Positions 55,612-64,000 of a stretch of DNA of 64,000 bases are shown here, in pieces; the stretch's first letter is position 1; each line of letters opens with the position of its first letter. Both the position numbers and the translations under genes were made by a program. The notes beneath the pieces are model-generated. The model did not search any database and had not been told where the DNA came from. It worked only from the letters and a program-made list of their open reading frames with translations. This DNA comes from Hyphomicrobiales bacterium (GTDB taxonomy: Bacteria > Pseudomonadota > Alphaproteobacteria > Rhizobiales > Beijerinckiaceae). The stretch spans positions 62,001 to 126,000 of the forward strand of contig JAIXYZ010000002.1 of NCBI GenBank assembly GCA_027489955.1. Reading direction: 5' to 3'.

Positions 55612-58600
55612 CTAGTTCGCGAGGACCCGCGTCGGCGGGAACAGGATCTCCACCAGCGTGCCCTCGCCCTTGCGGCTGGTGATGGCGAAAGCGCCGCGAT
55701 TGGCCTCCACCAGCGCCTTGGTCAGCGGCAGGCCGAGGCCCGTGCCGCCCGACCGGCGCGAGGTGGACACCTGCCGGAAGGGTTCGAGCGCCGCCTTCAC
55801 GTCCTGCTCGCTCATGCCGATGCCAGTGTCGCGCACCCGCAGGGCGAGCTCGCCCCGGTCGGTCAGCGCGGTGGAGACGATGATCTGGCCGCCGGAATCG
55901 GTGAACTTCACCGCGTTGGACAGGATGTTGAGCGCGATCTGCCGCAGGGAGCGCTCGTCGGCGACGACGGGCGGCAGGTTCGCCTGCAGCGAGGTGCGCA
56001 GCACGACGCGGCCGCGATTGGCCTGGCCCTGCAGCAGCGACACGCAGGAGCGCACGATGTCGTTGACGTCCACCGACTGGAAGTCGAGCTCCATGCGCCC
56101 GGCCTCGATCTTGGCGAGGTCCAGAAGGTCGTTGACCAGGCTGATGACGTGGCCGCCCGAGGCGTGGATGTCGCGCAGGTAGTCCTTGTACCGCACGTTG
56201 CCGACCGGGCCGAACCGCTCCTCCAGCATCATCTCGGCGAAGCCGATGATGGCGTTGAGGGGGGTGCGGATTTCGTGGCTGATCGTGGCCAGGAAGTCGG
56301 ACTTGTGGGCGTTGGCCTTCTCGGCGGCGCGCCGGGCCTCGACGAGTTCGCCCTCCGCCTTCTTCCAGGCGGTCATGTCCCGCAGCACGGCGCAGAACTT
56401 GCGCTCCGGCCCGTCGGCGATGCGACCCATCGTCATGAAGAGCGGGATGCGCCCGCCTTGGCGCACGCGCCCCATGACCTCGCGGCCATCGTTCATGATC
56501 GAGGCGACGCCGTTGGCCTTCAGCCCCTCCAGGTAATCCAGCGCGAGAGGATGGCTTTCGGTGGCGAACAGGAGGGTGAAGGGCTCGCCCGCCACCTCTT
56601 TCTGGTCGTAGCCGAACAGGGCCTCGGCGGAGCGGTTGAGCCGCAGGAGGCGTCCGCGCTCGTCGACCACGATGACGCCGTCGGTGGCGGTATCGAGGAT
56701 GGACGACATTTCCGACAGCTCGGCCTCGCGGGCGGCCAGGCGCAGGCCGAGCGCCGTCCGGTCGGGATCGGCTTCCGCGGCGGCGGGGCGCGCGGGCGGC
56801 TCCGCCGGCGGAGCGACGATGACCGGCGGGCGCGGCACGGCGCGCAGCGGCATCGCGGGCGGCTCGGGGCGCGTCTCGACCTGCGGCTCCCTGGGCGCCG
56901 ATGTCTCGCCGGAAGGCTCAGGCTGCGCGGGCGCCGGTTCGTCGGCGCCGAATTCCTCCATCTCCCGGGCGCCGAGCGCGCGGGCGATGTCCCTCAGCGT
57001 CTGGCGGTCGGCGGCGCTGAGCGCATCGCGCGGACGCGCCGGCTCGGCCGCCGATGGCGGCGCGGGAACGGGCGGCGGCTCGGTGGAGGTCTCGACGCCC
57101 TCGCGGCGCAGATGCTCGCGCAGGTCCGCCACGAGGCGATCGCCGGCCGACATCGTGTCCCCGAAACGGGCCATGGCATCGGTCGCCCACGCGCCGACGT
57201 CCCGCTCGCTCGGATGCGCCGCGCGGCGGGCGGCGCGGGCGCGCTCGGCCGCCTCGCGGTCCGCCGGGTCGATCCAGCCGGCCTTGACGCTGGCTTCGCC
57301 CGCCGGCGCGGCGAAGGCGCGAAGGCGCGCGGTGACGGCCGCGAGCGGATGGGCGGCCGGCGGCGCATCGCTTGCGGCATCGGCCGCATCGGTCGCCGGG
57401 ACCGGCGCATCGGGCTCGGGCGAGGAAGCGGCCGGCATCGCGATGTCCTCGCCGGACGGCGGGGCGGAAACGGGGTCGGGCTCGTCTGCCGGCGCAGCAT
57501 CCTCGCCGAGGGCGATCCCGCCGTTTTGGTCGGCCTCCTGAGCGGCTGCGTCGGCCTGCGCGGCGGCGTCTTCGGCCTGCACGGCAAGCGCGTCCGTGCC
57601 CATGGCGGCCACGTCGTCGCCTTCGGACACGCGCGGCGGCGGTTCCAGGGGCGCGCTCTCCGGCTGCGCGGCATCCGCAGCCAGGCTCTCGAGGCCGAGG
57701 GCGGGACCGGGCGGCGGGGGCGGCGGCGTGTCGTCGGCCTCGACGGCGACGGGCGCGGGCGCCGGGCTCTCGACCGGTTTGGGCGAAGGCGCCTGCCACG
57801 GGACAAGGTCCGCGAGGTGGATGACGCCGAAGCCGCGATAGCCGCCAAAGGCGCCATCGGCGGAGCGGGCGGCGACGGCGGACAGGTCGACGCGGGCGGC
57901 CATGCCCGCCACGGTCTTCCAGGATAGATCGCGGAGCGTGAAGGTGCGGCCCTCGGCAAGCGCGTCGGCGACGCCCTCGCCCGCGACGAAGCCGCCGGGC
58001 AGCCGGTCGACCGGCGTGCCGATTGCGGGCGCGGCGTCCGGCCCGAGGGCGTCGGCAAGCTCGCGGGAGATTTGCGTCAGGAGGCCGTCTGCGTCCGATG
58101 CCCAGGTGAAGCGCCAGCGCGGCCGGGCGGCCGCGCGCTCCCGCAGCGCCGCAAGGTCCGGGTCGTCGGCAACGGGGGCTTGCGCGTCGGCAGGGACCGC
58201 GTCCGGGGCGGGCGGCTCCGCCTGAACGCCCGGATCCTGCGACGCCGGAGCCTGCGAGGCTGGCGCTTGCTCAAGGGCCGCGTCCGGGGCGCTCGCTGCC
58301 GGCGCCTGCGGGATATCGTCCACCAGGAAGGGACGCTCGTCCGCCAGCCGCTCCGGCAGGCGGCCGACGACCGCGGTCAGCAGCGCGGTGCTCCCGTCTT
58401 CGGGCAGGACGATGGTCTGGCAGGCGCAGGTGATGGTCTGTTCCAGATCGCGCCCGAAGCGCAGCCGCTCCAGCCGGATGCCCCGGCGCGGCGCGAGGTC
58501 CGCAGCAAGGGCCTTGAGGCGCTGGCGCAGCGGCATGTCGTCGGCCACGATGTGCCCGGGGGCGACCGCTGCGATGACCGGGCCGGCCGCTTGCGAAGCC

Positions 58601-58716
58601 CACAGCACGCGCGCGCCGTCTGCGGACCACAGGATCACGGCCACCCCTGCCCGCAGGAAGGGAGCGAGGGCGGTGTCGTGCGCCAGGGTCGCCAGTTCGG
58701 ACGTGAGGTCGCGCAT
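55612..58716 (-). CDS. PAS-domain sensor histidine kinase, PdhS-like
   Basis: 1034 aa, soluble. Residues 1-300: degenerate PAS-like sensor modules with Ala/Pro-rich linkers. Residues about 300-660: low-complexity and a short helical region (SAADRQTLRDIARALGAREM). PAS domain at about 675-790 (ILDTATDGVIVVDERGRLLR). HisKA with the phospho-acceptor His814 (FLATISHEIRTPLN), N box NILSNAVKF (about 930), G1 box DTGIGMS (about 964), G2 GGTGLGLPL. Length and layout match PdhS of Brucella (about 1035 aa), a kinase of the DivK/PleC cell-cycle circuit. No receiver domain. Confidence 0.88.
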   Translation of the reverse strand: MRDLTSELATLAHDTALAPFLRAGVAVILWSADGARVLWASQAAGPVIAAVAPGHIVADDMPLRQRLKALAADLAPRRGIRLERLRFGRDLEQTITCACQTIVLPEDGSTALLTAVVGRLPERLADERPFLVDDIPQAPAASAPDAALEQAPASQAPASQDPGVQAEPPAPDAVPADAQAPVADDPDLAALRERAAARPRWRFTWASDADGLLTQISRELADALGPDAAPAIGTPVDRLPGGFVAGEGVADALAEGRTFTLRDLSWKTVAGMAARVDLSAVAARSADGAFGGYRGFGVIHLADLVPWQAPSPKPVESPAPAPVAVEADDTPPPPPPGPALGLESLAADAAQPESAPLEPPPRVSEGDDVAAMGTDALAVQAEDAAAQADAAAQEADQNGGIALGEDAAPADEPDPVSAPPSGEDIAMPAASSPEPDAPVPATDAADAASDAPPAAHPLAAVTARLRAFAAPAGEASVKAGWIDPADREAAERARAARRAAHPSERDVGAWATDAMARFGDTMSAGDRLVADLREHLRREGVETSTEPPPVPAPPSAAEPARPRDALSAADRQTLRDIARALGAREMEEFGADEPAPAQPEPSGETSAPREPQVETRPEPPAMPLRAVPRPPVIVAPPAEPPARPAAAEADPDRTALGLRLAAREAELSEMSSILDTATDGVIVVDERGRLLRLNRSAEALFGYDQKEVAGEPFTLLFATESHPLALDYLEGLKANGVASIMNDGREVMGRVRQGGRIPLFMTMGRIADGPERKFCAVLRDMTAWKKAEGELVEARRAAEKANAHKSDFLATISHEIRTPLNAIIGFAEMMLEERFGPVGNVRYKDYLRDIHASGGHVISLVNDLLDLAKIEAGRMELDFQSVDVNDIVRSCVSLLQGQANRGRVVLRTSLQANLPPVVADERSLRQIALNILSNAVKFTDSGGQIIVSTALTDRGELALRVRDTGIGMSEQDVKAALEPFRQVSTSRRSGGTGLGLPLTKALVEANRGAFAITSRKGEGTLVEILFPPTRVLAN

Positions 58717-58940
58717 GCGGGGCCGATCGTGGCGCCGGCGGATGGCCGGCGCTTATGATGAACGAAACCTTAAGATATCGCCGACGTTTCCCCGGGTCCA
58801 CGGATGAAAGTCCGGGGGTGCGCCCGGGATGAAATCAGCGTTAATATGGACGCGTCCGGGCTCGAGAAACCGATCCTAGCAGAGCCGGCCCGGCGGGCTG
58901 CGCTCCAATCCATTTTTCATCCACAGGAAGGATGCCGAGC

Positions 58941-59342
58941 ATGACCAAGACCTACGAGATTCCAGACGAAATGCGCGATTTCGCCGAGAAGAGCGTGAGC
59001 CAGGCGCGCAAGGCGTTCGACGGCTTCATCGGCGCGGCCCACAAGGCGGTGGAGAGCGCCCACGATTCCACGAGCGCGATGCATTCCAGCGCCGCGGACA
59101 TGACCCGCAAGACCATTTCCTACGCCGAGCAGAACGTTGCGGCGGCCTTCGAGCTGGCGCAGCGCCTGGTGCGCGCCCGCGATCCGCAGGAGGTGATGCA
59201 GCTCCAGGCGGAGTACCTGCGCACCCAGCTCGCGGCGCTGCAGACGCAGATGCGCGATGTCGGCACCGCGGTGCAGGGCCAGATGCAGCAGGCCGGCGCG
59301 CAGGCGCAGAAGGCCGCGAACGAGGCGATGAAGCGCAAGTAG
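58941..59342 (+). CDS. Phasin family protein
   Basis: 133 aa. Amphipathic helices over most of the length (YEIPDEMRDFAEKSVSQARK, then DPQEVMQLQAEYLRTQ) match the phasin_2 family, which coats polyhydroxyalkanoate granules. AGGAAGG at 58924-58931 favours the ATG at 58941 over 58932. No pha genes are in the window. Upstream gap 58717-58940 separates it from the divergent kinase gene. Confidence 0.88.
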   Translation: MTKTYEIPDEMRDFAEKSVSQARKAFDGFIGAAHKAVESAHDSTSAMHSSAADMTRKTISYAEQNVAAAFELAQRLVRARDPQEVMQLQAEYLRTQLAALQTQMRDVGTAVQGQMQQAGAQAQKAANEAMKRK

Positions 59343-59470
59343 GCCCGATCGGCCGGGCGGCCGCGCAAGGGCCGCCCGGCCCCGCATGAACGCCGCCGCT
59401 GGACGCTTGCGTTCGGCGGCGGTTGCGCATAGGTTCCGCGCGCTTTGACGGCCCCTCGCGGCCCGAACGC

Positions 59471-59547
59471 GCAGCCGTAGCTCAGTTGGTTAGAGCGCCA
59501 GATTGTGGCTCTGGAGGTCCCCCGTTCGATCCGGGGCGGCTGTACCA
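59471..59547 (+). tRNA. tRNA-His (anticodon GTG)
   Basis: Full cloverleaf: acceptor GCAGCCG pairing with CGGCTGT (the first pair G1-U72), anticodon stem CCAGA/TCTGG with loop TTGTGGC, T loop TTCGATC, discriminator A73 and encoded CCA. The lack of an extra G-1 opposite C73 and the G1-U72 pair are the alphaproteobacterial form of tRNA-His. Confidence 0.96.
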
Positions 59548-59747
59548 CCTCCCCCATCCCTCTCGTCCACCTCGTCAGTCGCCTTCGCCCCTCCGGCGAT
59601 GCGTCGCTGCGCGCACACGCGCCATGGCAGGCGTTCGATCAAACTTGCACGTTAAGGTTGTTTTAAGACCAATTTTTGCAACCATTGATTTAAATTCGTT
59701 CCTGGTGTCCCGTGGAGGTGGATGCGGCTCCATTGGGAGTGAAAGTC

Positions 59748-60035
59748 ATGAAATACGCACTGATTGCCATCGCCACGCTCGCGCTCGCTTCCCCGGCCCA
59801 TGCCGGCGGCAAGGGGCTCTCGGCCCAGGTCGGACTGAACAGCGGCAAGGGCGGCATCGTCGGCGGCCTGCTCGGCAACGGCACCACGACCGCCCATGTG
59901 GGGGTTGCGACCGGTTCCGGCGGCGTCGTCGGAGGCTTGCTCGGCAACACCAAGGCCAACGTCAACGCCTCGGTGAAGGGCGGCCTGCTCGGTGGCCTGC
60001 TCGGCGGCGGCCGCCATTCCTGCGGCTGCAACTGA
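59748..60035 (+). CDS. Small glycine-rich secreted protein
   Basis: 95 aa with a signal peptide (MKYALIAIATLALASPAHA). The mature part is Gly-rich with internal repeats of GG(I/V)VGGLLGN and a final GGLLGGLLGGG, ending HSCGCN with two Cys. No known domain. GGGAGT upstream is a weak ribosome site; an in-frame ATG at 59712 would bury the signal peptide. Convergent with the outer-membrane protein gene. Confidence 0.75.
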   Translation: MKYALIAIATLALASPAHAGGKGLSAQVGLNSGKGGIVGGLLGNGTTTAHVGVATGSGGVVGGLLGNTKANVNASVKGGLLGGLLGGGRHSCGCN

Positions 60036-60041
60036 GCCGGA

Positions 60042-60071
60042 CGGGAGGCCGCTTCCCCGGGCGGCCTCCCG
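60042..60071. terminator. Stem-loop between convergent genes, likely terminator
   Basis: Eleven-bp perfect stem CGGGAGGCCGC / GCGGCCTCCCG, loop TTCCCCGG, no T tract. Placed between the glycine-rich protein stop (60035) and the minus-strand beta-barrel gene. Confidence 0.55.
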
Positions 60072-60084
60072 GACTCTCGCCGCC

Positions 60085-61227
60085 CTAGCGCAGGTCGATG
60101 CGCCGCGTCAGCGCCAGCGTGAAGACGCCCGCGGTAGTCGGGGAGCCGCCCGTCGGCGCGGCGCGGCGCAGGGCCGCCGTCGCGGCCAGCGTCAGATGGG
60201 CCGAGAGGCGGCGCTCGGCGTCGATCCCGGCGGTCAGCGTCCGCAGGTCCAGATCCGGGCCGTCGAAGCTCTTGCGCCGGTTGCGCACGAAGCCCGACAC
60301 GGCGGCGGCATCGGACAGGCGCCGGGTGGCGCGTGCCTCCCAGGTCTCGGTCACCTCGAATTCGGCGGTGGGGAACGTGGTGTCGCGCACGAACCGCGCC
60401 GCCTGCAGGCCCACCTCCACCGGCCCGGCCGGAAAGGTCAGGCGCGCGTCGTAGAGGATGCGCGCGAACGGGCCGTAATCGCGGTTGTCGAACCGCGCCA
60501 CCAGATGCGACACCGACCCCTCGAAGCGCACGCCCCGTCCCGCCAGCGTGGCGAAGAGGAAGGGCTGCACCCGGTGCTGGTCGCGGTCGAGCCCCAGATA
60601 GTCCTTGCCGGACAGATGCCGCACGCGGGACGCGGCGACCGAGACGCCCACCTCTCCGAACCCGCCCGTCCAGGCGAGGCCCGGCGTGACCGTCGCGGTC
60701 GCGAATTGCTGGGACGAGGGCAGATAGCCGTCGAACAGGACGTTCACCTCGTTGATCGTCTGGCCTTTCCCCTCGACGCTCGCGAAGGCCTTGAACGGGC
60801 CGAAGCGACGCTCGATGCGCTGTCGCAGGGCCGCGGTCGTCCGCCGGGTGCCGTCCTCGGTCTCCCGCAGGAAAGAGGCGGTGAGACGCTGGGCGGAGGC
60901 TTCGCCCAAGGCCGAGCCCGTCTCGAGGGTGAAGCGCAACTCGTCGGTCGGCAGGCGGATGTCGGCGCTGTAGGCATCGCCCCGCGCGCCGAGCGACAGA
61001 GACAGGGCGCGCCCGTCCTTCTCGGCGCGGTAGAGATAGTCGATGCCCGCCGAGACGACCGGGCTCGAGCGACCGCCGGCCGCATCGTTGGGATTGGTGT
61101 CGAAACCGCCGCGCAACGTCCAATCGACATGGTGCTCGGACGGCGGCGATCCCTGCGCCGCAGACGCCGCCGACAGCGTGAAGACCAAGCAGCCGAAAAC
61201 GAGAAACGCGATTCTGTCAGCAATCAT
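60085..61227 (-). CDS. Predicted outer-membrane beta-barrel protein
   Basis: 380 aa with a signal peptide (ending SAASA). After a start VDWTLRGGFDTNPNDAAGG, the sequence alternates polar and hydrophobic residues through about sixteen strands (for example GLAWTGGFGEVGVSVAASRV and TLTAGIDAERRLSAHLTLAA). It ends in R rather than a typical aromatic residue. The pattern resembles outer-membrane proteins linked to exopolysaccharide or adhesion systems, but I cannot place it. ATG at 61227 favoured over the open frame to 61305. Confidence 0.75.
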   Translation of the reverse strand: MIADRIAFLVFGCLVFTLSAASAAQGSPPSEHHVDWTLRGGFDTNPNDAAGGRSSPVVSAGIDYLYRAEKDGRALSLSLGARGDAYSADIRLPTDELRFTLETGSALGEASAQRLTASFLRETEDGTRRTTAALRQRIERRFGPFKAFASVEGKGQTINEVNVLFDGYLPSSQQFATATVTPGLAWTGGFGEVGVSVAASRVRHLSGKDYLGLDRDQHRVQPFLFATLAGRGVRFEGSVSHLVARFDNRDYGPFARILYDARLTFPAGPVEVGLQAARFVRDTTFPTAEFEVTETWEARATRRLSDAAAVSGFVRNRRKSFDGPDLDLRTLTAGIDAERRLSAHLTLAATAALRRAAPTGGSPTTAGVFTLALTRRIDLR

Positions 61228-61355
61228 CGGTTGTGCAATTAAGACCGCACAACCTTCGATATGGTTAACAGGATGCGAAAACGGCGGGCGCCGCGAAGCG
61301 CCCACCGTCTGTTCGTCAGGATGGGTTCGGGCCTTGTCCGGGCCCGGAACCCGCC

Positions 61356-62330
61356 TCAGTTCGCGGTGACGCCCGCGGCCTTCAGCACCGGCGTCCAGCG
61401 GCCGACCTCGCTGTCGACGAGCTGCTGAAGCGCGCGCGGCGTGCGGCCCTTGGCGTCCGGAATGTCGGCGCCGAGTTCCAGGAGCCGCTTGCGGGTGTTC
61501 TCGTCGTCAAGCGCCTTCGACAGGGCGTCGTTGAGCTTGGTGACGATGGCCTCCGGCGTGCCCTTGGGCGCGAAGATCGCGTTCCAGGCGCTCACCTGGT
61601 AGTCGGGCATGCCGGCCTCGATCGTGGTCGGCACGTCCGGCAGGGCCGGGTTGCGCTGCGCCGTGGCGATGGCGAAGGCCTTGATCGTGCCCGCCTTGAT
61701 CTGCGGGACGAGGTTCACGATCTGGTCGCACGCATAGTCCACCTGGCCGGCGACGAGGTCGTTCAGCGCCGGGCCGGTGCCGCGATAGGCGACGCGGTTG
61801 GGCTTGATGCCGAGCTGCTCGTTGAACAGCGTGCAGGTGGTGTGGGAGACCGAGCCGACACCCGCATGGGCCTCGTTCAGCTTCGACGCGTTGGCCTTGG
61901 CGTAGTCCATGAACTCCTTGAGCGTCTTGGCCGGGATCGCGTTCTTGCTGACGACCAGGATCGGCGTGCCGGCGGCGAGGCCGACGGGCGCGAAGTCCTT
62001 GGTCGGGTCGTATTTCAGGTTGGGATACAGGGCCGGCGCGGCGCCGTGGGTGCCCATGTGGCCCATCATGATCGTGTAGCCGTCCGCATTGGCCTGGGCG
62101 CCGCGGGTGATGCCCGTGGTGCCGCCGGCGCCGGCGACGTTCTCGATCACGATCTGCTGGCCGAGGGTGCGCGACATGTGTTCGCCGACGATGCGGGCGA
62201 CCACGTCGGTCGGTCCGCCGGCCGCGAACGGCACGATCATCGTGACGGGACGCTCGGGGTAGTTCGACTGGGCCTGCGCCCCGCCGATCGCGAGCGCCAT
62301 CGCCGCGACAGCCACCATGTATGACTTCAT
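61356..62330 (-). CDS. Tripartite tricarboxylate transporter binding protein (TctC/Bug family)
   Basis: 324-aa periplasmic binding protein with a signal peptide (ending GAQA). Bug-family pattern: YPERPVTMIVPFAAGGPTDV, GAGGTTGITRGAQANADGY, then YRGTGPALNDLVAGQVDY. It captures carboxylates for the TctAB permease. It follows tctA after 77 bases on the same strand; the order here is tctB, tctA, tctC, with the binding protein last. Confidence 0.92.
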   Translation of the reverse strand: MKSYMVAVAAMALAIGGAQAQSNYPERPVTMIVPFAAGGPTDVVARIVGEHMSRTLGQQIVIENVAGAGGTTGITRGAQANADGYTIMMGHMGTHGAAPALYPNLKYDPTKDFAPVGLAAGTPILVVSKNAIPAKTLKEFMDYAKANASKLNEAHAGVGSVSHTTCTLFNEQLGIKPNRVAYRGTGPALNDLVAGQVDYACDQIVNLVPQIKAGTIKAFAIATAQRNPALPDVPTTIEAGMPDYQVSAWNAIFAPKGTPEAIVTKLNDALSKALDDENTRKRLLELGADIPDAKGRTPRALQQLVDSEVGRWTPVLKAAGVTAN

Positions 62331-62407
62331 CGTAGATCCTCCCGATTTTTTCATATGGCCGAACAGACTGGAGCGGGCCTGCGCGGGCGCAAACCCCTCC
62401 TTCCGTC

Positions 62408-63952
62408 TCATTCGGTGAAGACCTCGTCCCTGCTTTTGCGCACGGACGGCAGCAAGGCCAGTCCGAGCATCACCGCCGCGATGACGAGAAGCGTGGCGGA
62501 GATCGGTTTCTCCATAAAGGTGAGCATGTCACCCCGGGAGATGATGAGCGCCCTGCGCAGGTTCTCCTCCATCAGCTTGCCGAGCACGAAGCCCAGCAGC
62601 ATGGGAGCCGGCTCGAAGCCGAGCTTGATGAGGCTGTACCCGAAGAGGGCAAAGGCCGCGGTGAAGACCACGTCGGCCGGCGAATTGTTCACCGAGTAGA
62701 TGCCGATGCACGAGAACACCAGGATCGCCGGGAACATCAGGCGATAGGGCACCTTCAGGAGCTTCACCCACAGGCCGATGAGCGGCAGGTTGATGATGAG
62801 CAGCATCAGGTTGCCGATCCACATCGAGGCGATCATGCCCCAGAACAGGTCCGGATTGCGGGTCATGACCTGCGGGCCGGGAATGATGCCCTGGATCGTC
62901 ATCGCGCCCACCATCAGCGCCATGACCGCGTTCGGCGGGATGCCGAGGGTCAGAAGCGGGATGAAGGACGTCTGCGCGCCGGCATTGTTGGCCGATTCCG
63001 GCCCGGCGACGCCCTCGATCGCGCCGCGCCCGAAGCGCCGCGGATCCTTGGCGATCTTCTTCTCCAGCGTATAGGACGCGAACGGACCCAGGACCGCGCC
63101 GTTGCCCGGCAGGATGCCCAGCAGGGCGCCGAGGCCCGTGCCGCGCAGGATCGGCGCCGCGGATGCCTTGAGGTCGGCCATGGACGGCAGCAGCCGGCCG
63201 ATGGGCTTGTTCACCACGTCGCGGGACTCGGAGACCTCGAGGTTGCGCAGCACCTCGGCAAAGCCGAACACGCCCATGGCGAGGACCGCGAAGTCGACGC
63301 CGTCCGAGAGCGGGCCGAAGCCGAAGGTCATGCGCTCCTGGCCGGTTTCGAGGTCGGTGCCTATGGTCGACAGGAGCAGGCCCACCAGGATCATGATGAC
63401 GGCCTTGGCCACCGATCCCCGCGCCAGCACGACGGCGAAGATCAGGCCCATGACCATGAGCGAGAAATATTCCGCCGGGCCGAAGAGCAGGGCGACGCGC
63501 GTCAGCGGCGCGGCGAGCGCGGCAATGACGATCGTGGCGACGCAGCCGGCGAAGAACGAGCCGATCGCCGAGATGCCGAGCGCGACGCCCGCGCGGCCCT
63601 GCTTGGCCATCTCGTGGCCGTCGAGCGTGGTGACGACCGAGGTCGCCTCGCCGGGGATGTTGACGAGGATGGCGGTCGTGGAGCCGCCATACTGGGCGCC
63701 GTAATAGATGCCCGCCAGCATGACGAGCGCGCCGGTAGGGTTGCCGAGCTGGAAGGTGATCGGCAGCAGCATCGTGATCGTCGCGATGGGGCCGACGCCG
63801 GGCAGAACGCCGATCAGCGTGCCGACGAGGCAGCCGATGAAGCACAGGATGATGTTCATCGGCAGCGGCACGGTGCCGATACCGGGAAGCTCGACCGGGA
63901 CGATGTTCAGGATCGTCGAGAAGCCGAGAGCGAGGTTGGCGAGCATGTCCAT
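62408..63952 (-). CDS. tctA: Tripartite tricarboxylate transporter large permease TctA
   Basis: 514 aa, about twelve helices, the TctA signature [20 protein letters not shown] and [20 protein letters not shown] near residues 48 and 85, and a second copy [20 protein letters not shown] at about 280. The duplication of this motif marks the two halves of the family. It imports citrate or related acids using an ion gradient. The ATG is nine bases after the stop codon of tctB. Confidence 0.93.
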   Translation of the reverse strand: MDMLANLALGFSTILNIVPVELPGIGTVPLPMNIILCFIGCLVGTLIGVLPGVGPIATITMLLPITFQLGNPTGALVMLAGIYYGAQYGGSTTAILVNIPGEATSVVTTLDGHEMAKQGRAGVALGISAIGSFFAGCVATIVIAALAAPLTRVALLFGPAEYFSLMVMGLIFAVVLARGSVAKAVIMILVGLLLSTIGTDLETGQERMTFGFGPLSDGVDFAVLAMGVFGFAEVLRNLEVSESRDVVNKPIGRLLPSMADLKASAAPILRGTGLGALLGILPGNGAVLGPFASYTLEKKIAKDPRRFGRGAIEGVAGPESANNAGAQTSFIPLLTLGIPPNAVMALMVGAMTIQGIIPGPQVMTRNPDLFWGMIASMWIGNLMLLIINLPLIGLWVKLLKVPYRLMFPAILVFSCIGIYSVNNSPADVVFTAAFALFGYSLIKLGFEPAPMLLGFVLGKLMEENLRRALIISRGDMLTFMEKPISATLLVIAAVMLGLALLPSVRKSRDEVFTE

Positions 63953-63961
63953 GTCCGGCCC

Positions 63962-64000
63962 TCAGAGATAGATGACGCCGGGGATGATCAGCACGGGCAT
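63962..64000 (-). CDS. C-terminal end of TctB-like small permease (partial)
   Basis: The last 12 codons of a minus-strand frame, ending TGA at 63964-63962 and running off the window. The visible tail is [12 protein letters not shown], a hydrophobic end. Its placement nine bases before tctA fits the small TctB subunit; this identification rests on context only. Confidence 0.5.
   Translation of the reverse strand: MPVLIIPGVIYL

Overview
The window is a GC-rich chromosomal segment of an alphaproteobacterium, most likely of the order Hyphomicrobiales (Rhizobiales). The signs are a tRNA-His of alphaproteobacterial type (no G-1, A73, G1-U72), a PdhS-like PAS histidine kinase, DUF1127, DUF2865 and DUF3429 proteins, a (R)-citramalate synthase, a second-type glutamyl-tRNA synthetase, and an iron-control (Irr-type) operator in front of bfd-bfr. 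I cannot name the genus. Nothing points to a prophage, plasmid or CRISPR locus. Most of the window is ordinary housekeeping and transport gene content, interrupted by patches of intergenic palindromic repeats.

Layout. 0-8 kb: a universal stress protein, two L,D-transpeptidases on either side of tRNA-Val(CAC), a DUF971 protein divergent from moaA, and two soluble chemoreceptors (one with PilZ, one globin-coupled). 8-14 kb: a monomeric sarcosine-oxidase-type flavoenzyme, an EamA exporter, TRAP DctQ-DctM, a LysR regulator and a DUF1127 protein. 14-20.6 kb: a Kef-type antiporter/MATE/DUF937 run facing a YiiX-like amidase/EI24/DUF3429 run. 20.6-27.3 kb: an NDUFA9-like protein, a small exported protein, a LOG-family hydrolase, a LysM/Ig-like protein, an Atm1-type ABC exporter and phosphatidylserine decarboxylase. 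27.5-36 kb: cimA with a GNAT gene, cysS, small secreted proteins, creA, a VOC protein, a DUF2865 protein and gltX. 36-39.4 kb: a helix-hairpin-helix protein with a histone-H1-like linker and a large caspase-fold protein lacking both catalytic residues. 39.4-47.7 kb: a beta-hydroxyacid dehydrogenase, a polar amino-acid ABC importer without ATPase, mobA, an Mrp-type Fe-S carrier, and two tandem TakP-like TRAP binding proteins. 47.7-53.2 kb: an EamA exporter, lutB-lutC, bfd-bfr, and a six-copy array of a 137-bp palindromic unit. 53.2-64 kb: ilvD, the PdhS-like kinase, a phasin, tRNA-His, a glycine-rich secreted protein, an outer-membrane beta-barrel protein, and a tripartite tricarboxylate transporter set (tctB partial, tctA, tctC).

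How genes work together. Organic-acid and amino-acid uptake recurs (TRAP, TTT, polar amino-acid ABC, LutBC lactate oxidation), which suits a heterotroph scavenging small carboxylates. Branched-chain amino-acid synthesis is represented by cimA and ilvD, molybdenum-cofactor synthesis by moaA and mobA, Fe-S and iron handling by mrp, the Atm1-type exporter and bfd-bfr, and envelope maintenance by the two transpeptidases, the LysM protein, psd and the YiiX-like protein.

Most noteworthy: the array at 52.4-53.2 kb, whose units have arms that are inverted copies of each other and differ only by compensatory G/C flips that keep each hairpin paired; the pseudo-caspase; a globin-coupled chemoreceptor with Glu in place of the proximal His; a 25-bp Irr-type palindrome; and a doubled 22-bp ATGCATG motif upstream of the tandem TakP-like genes.
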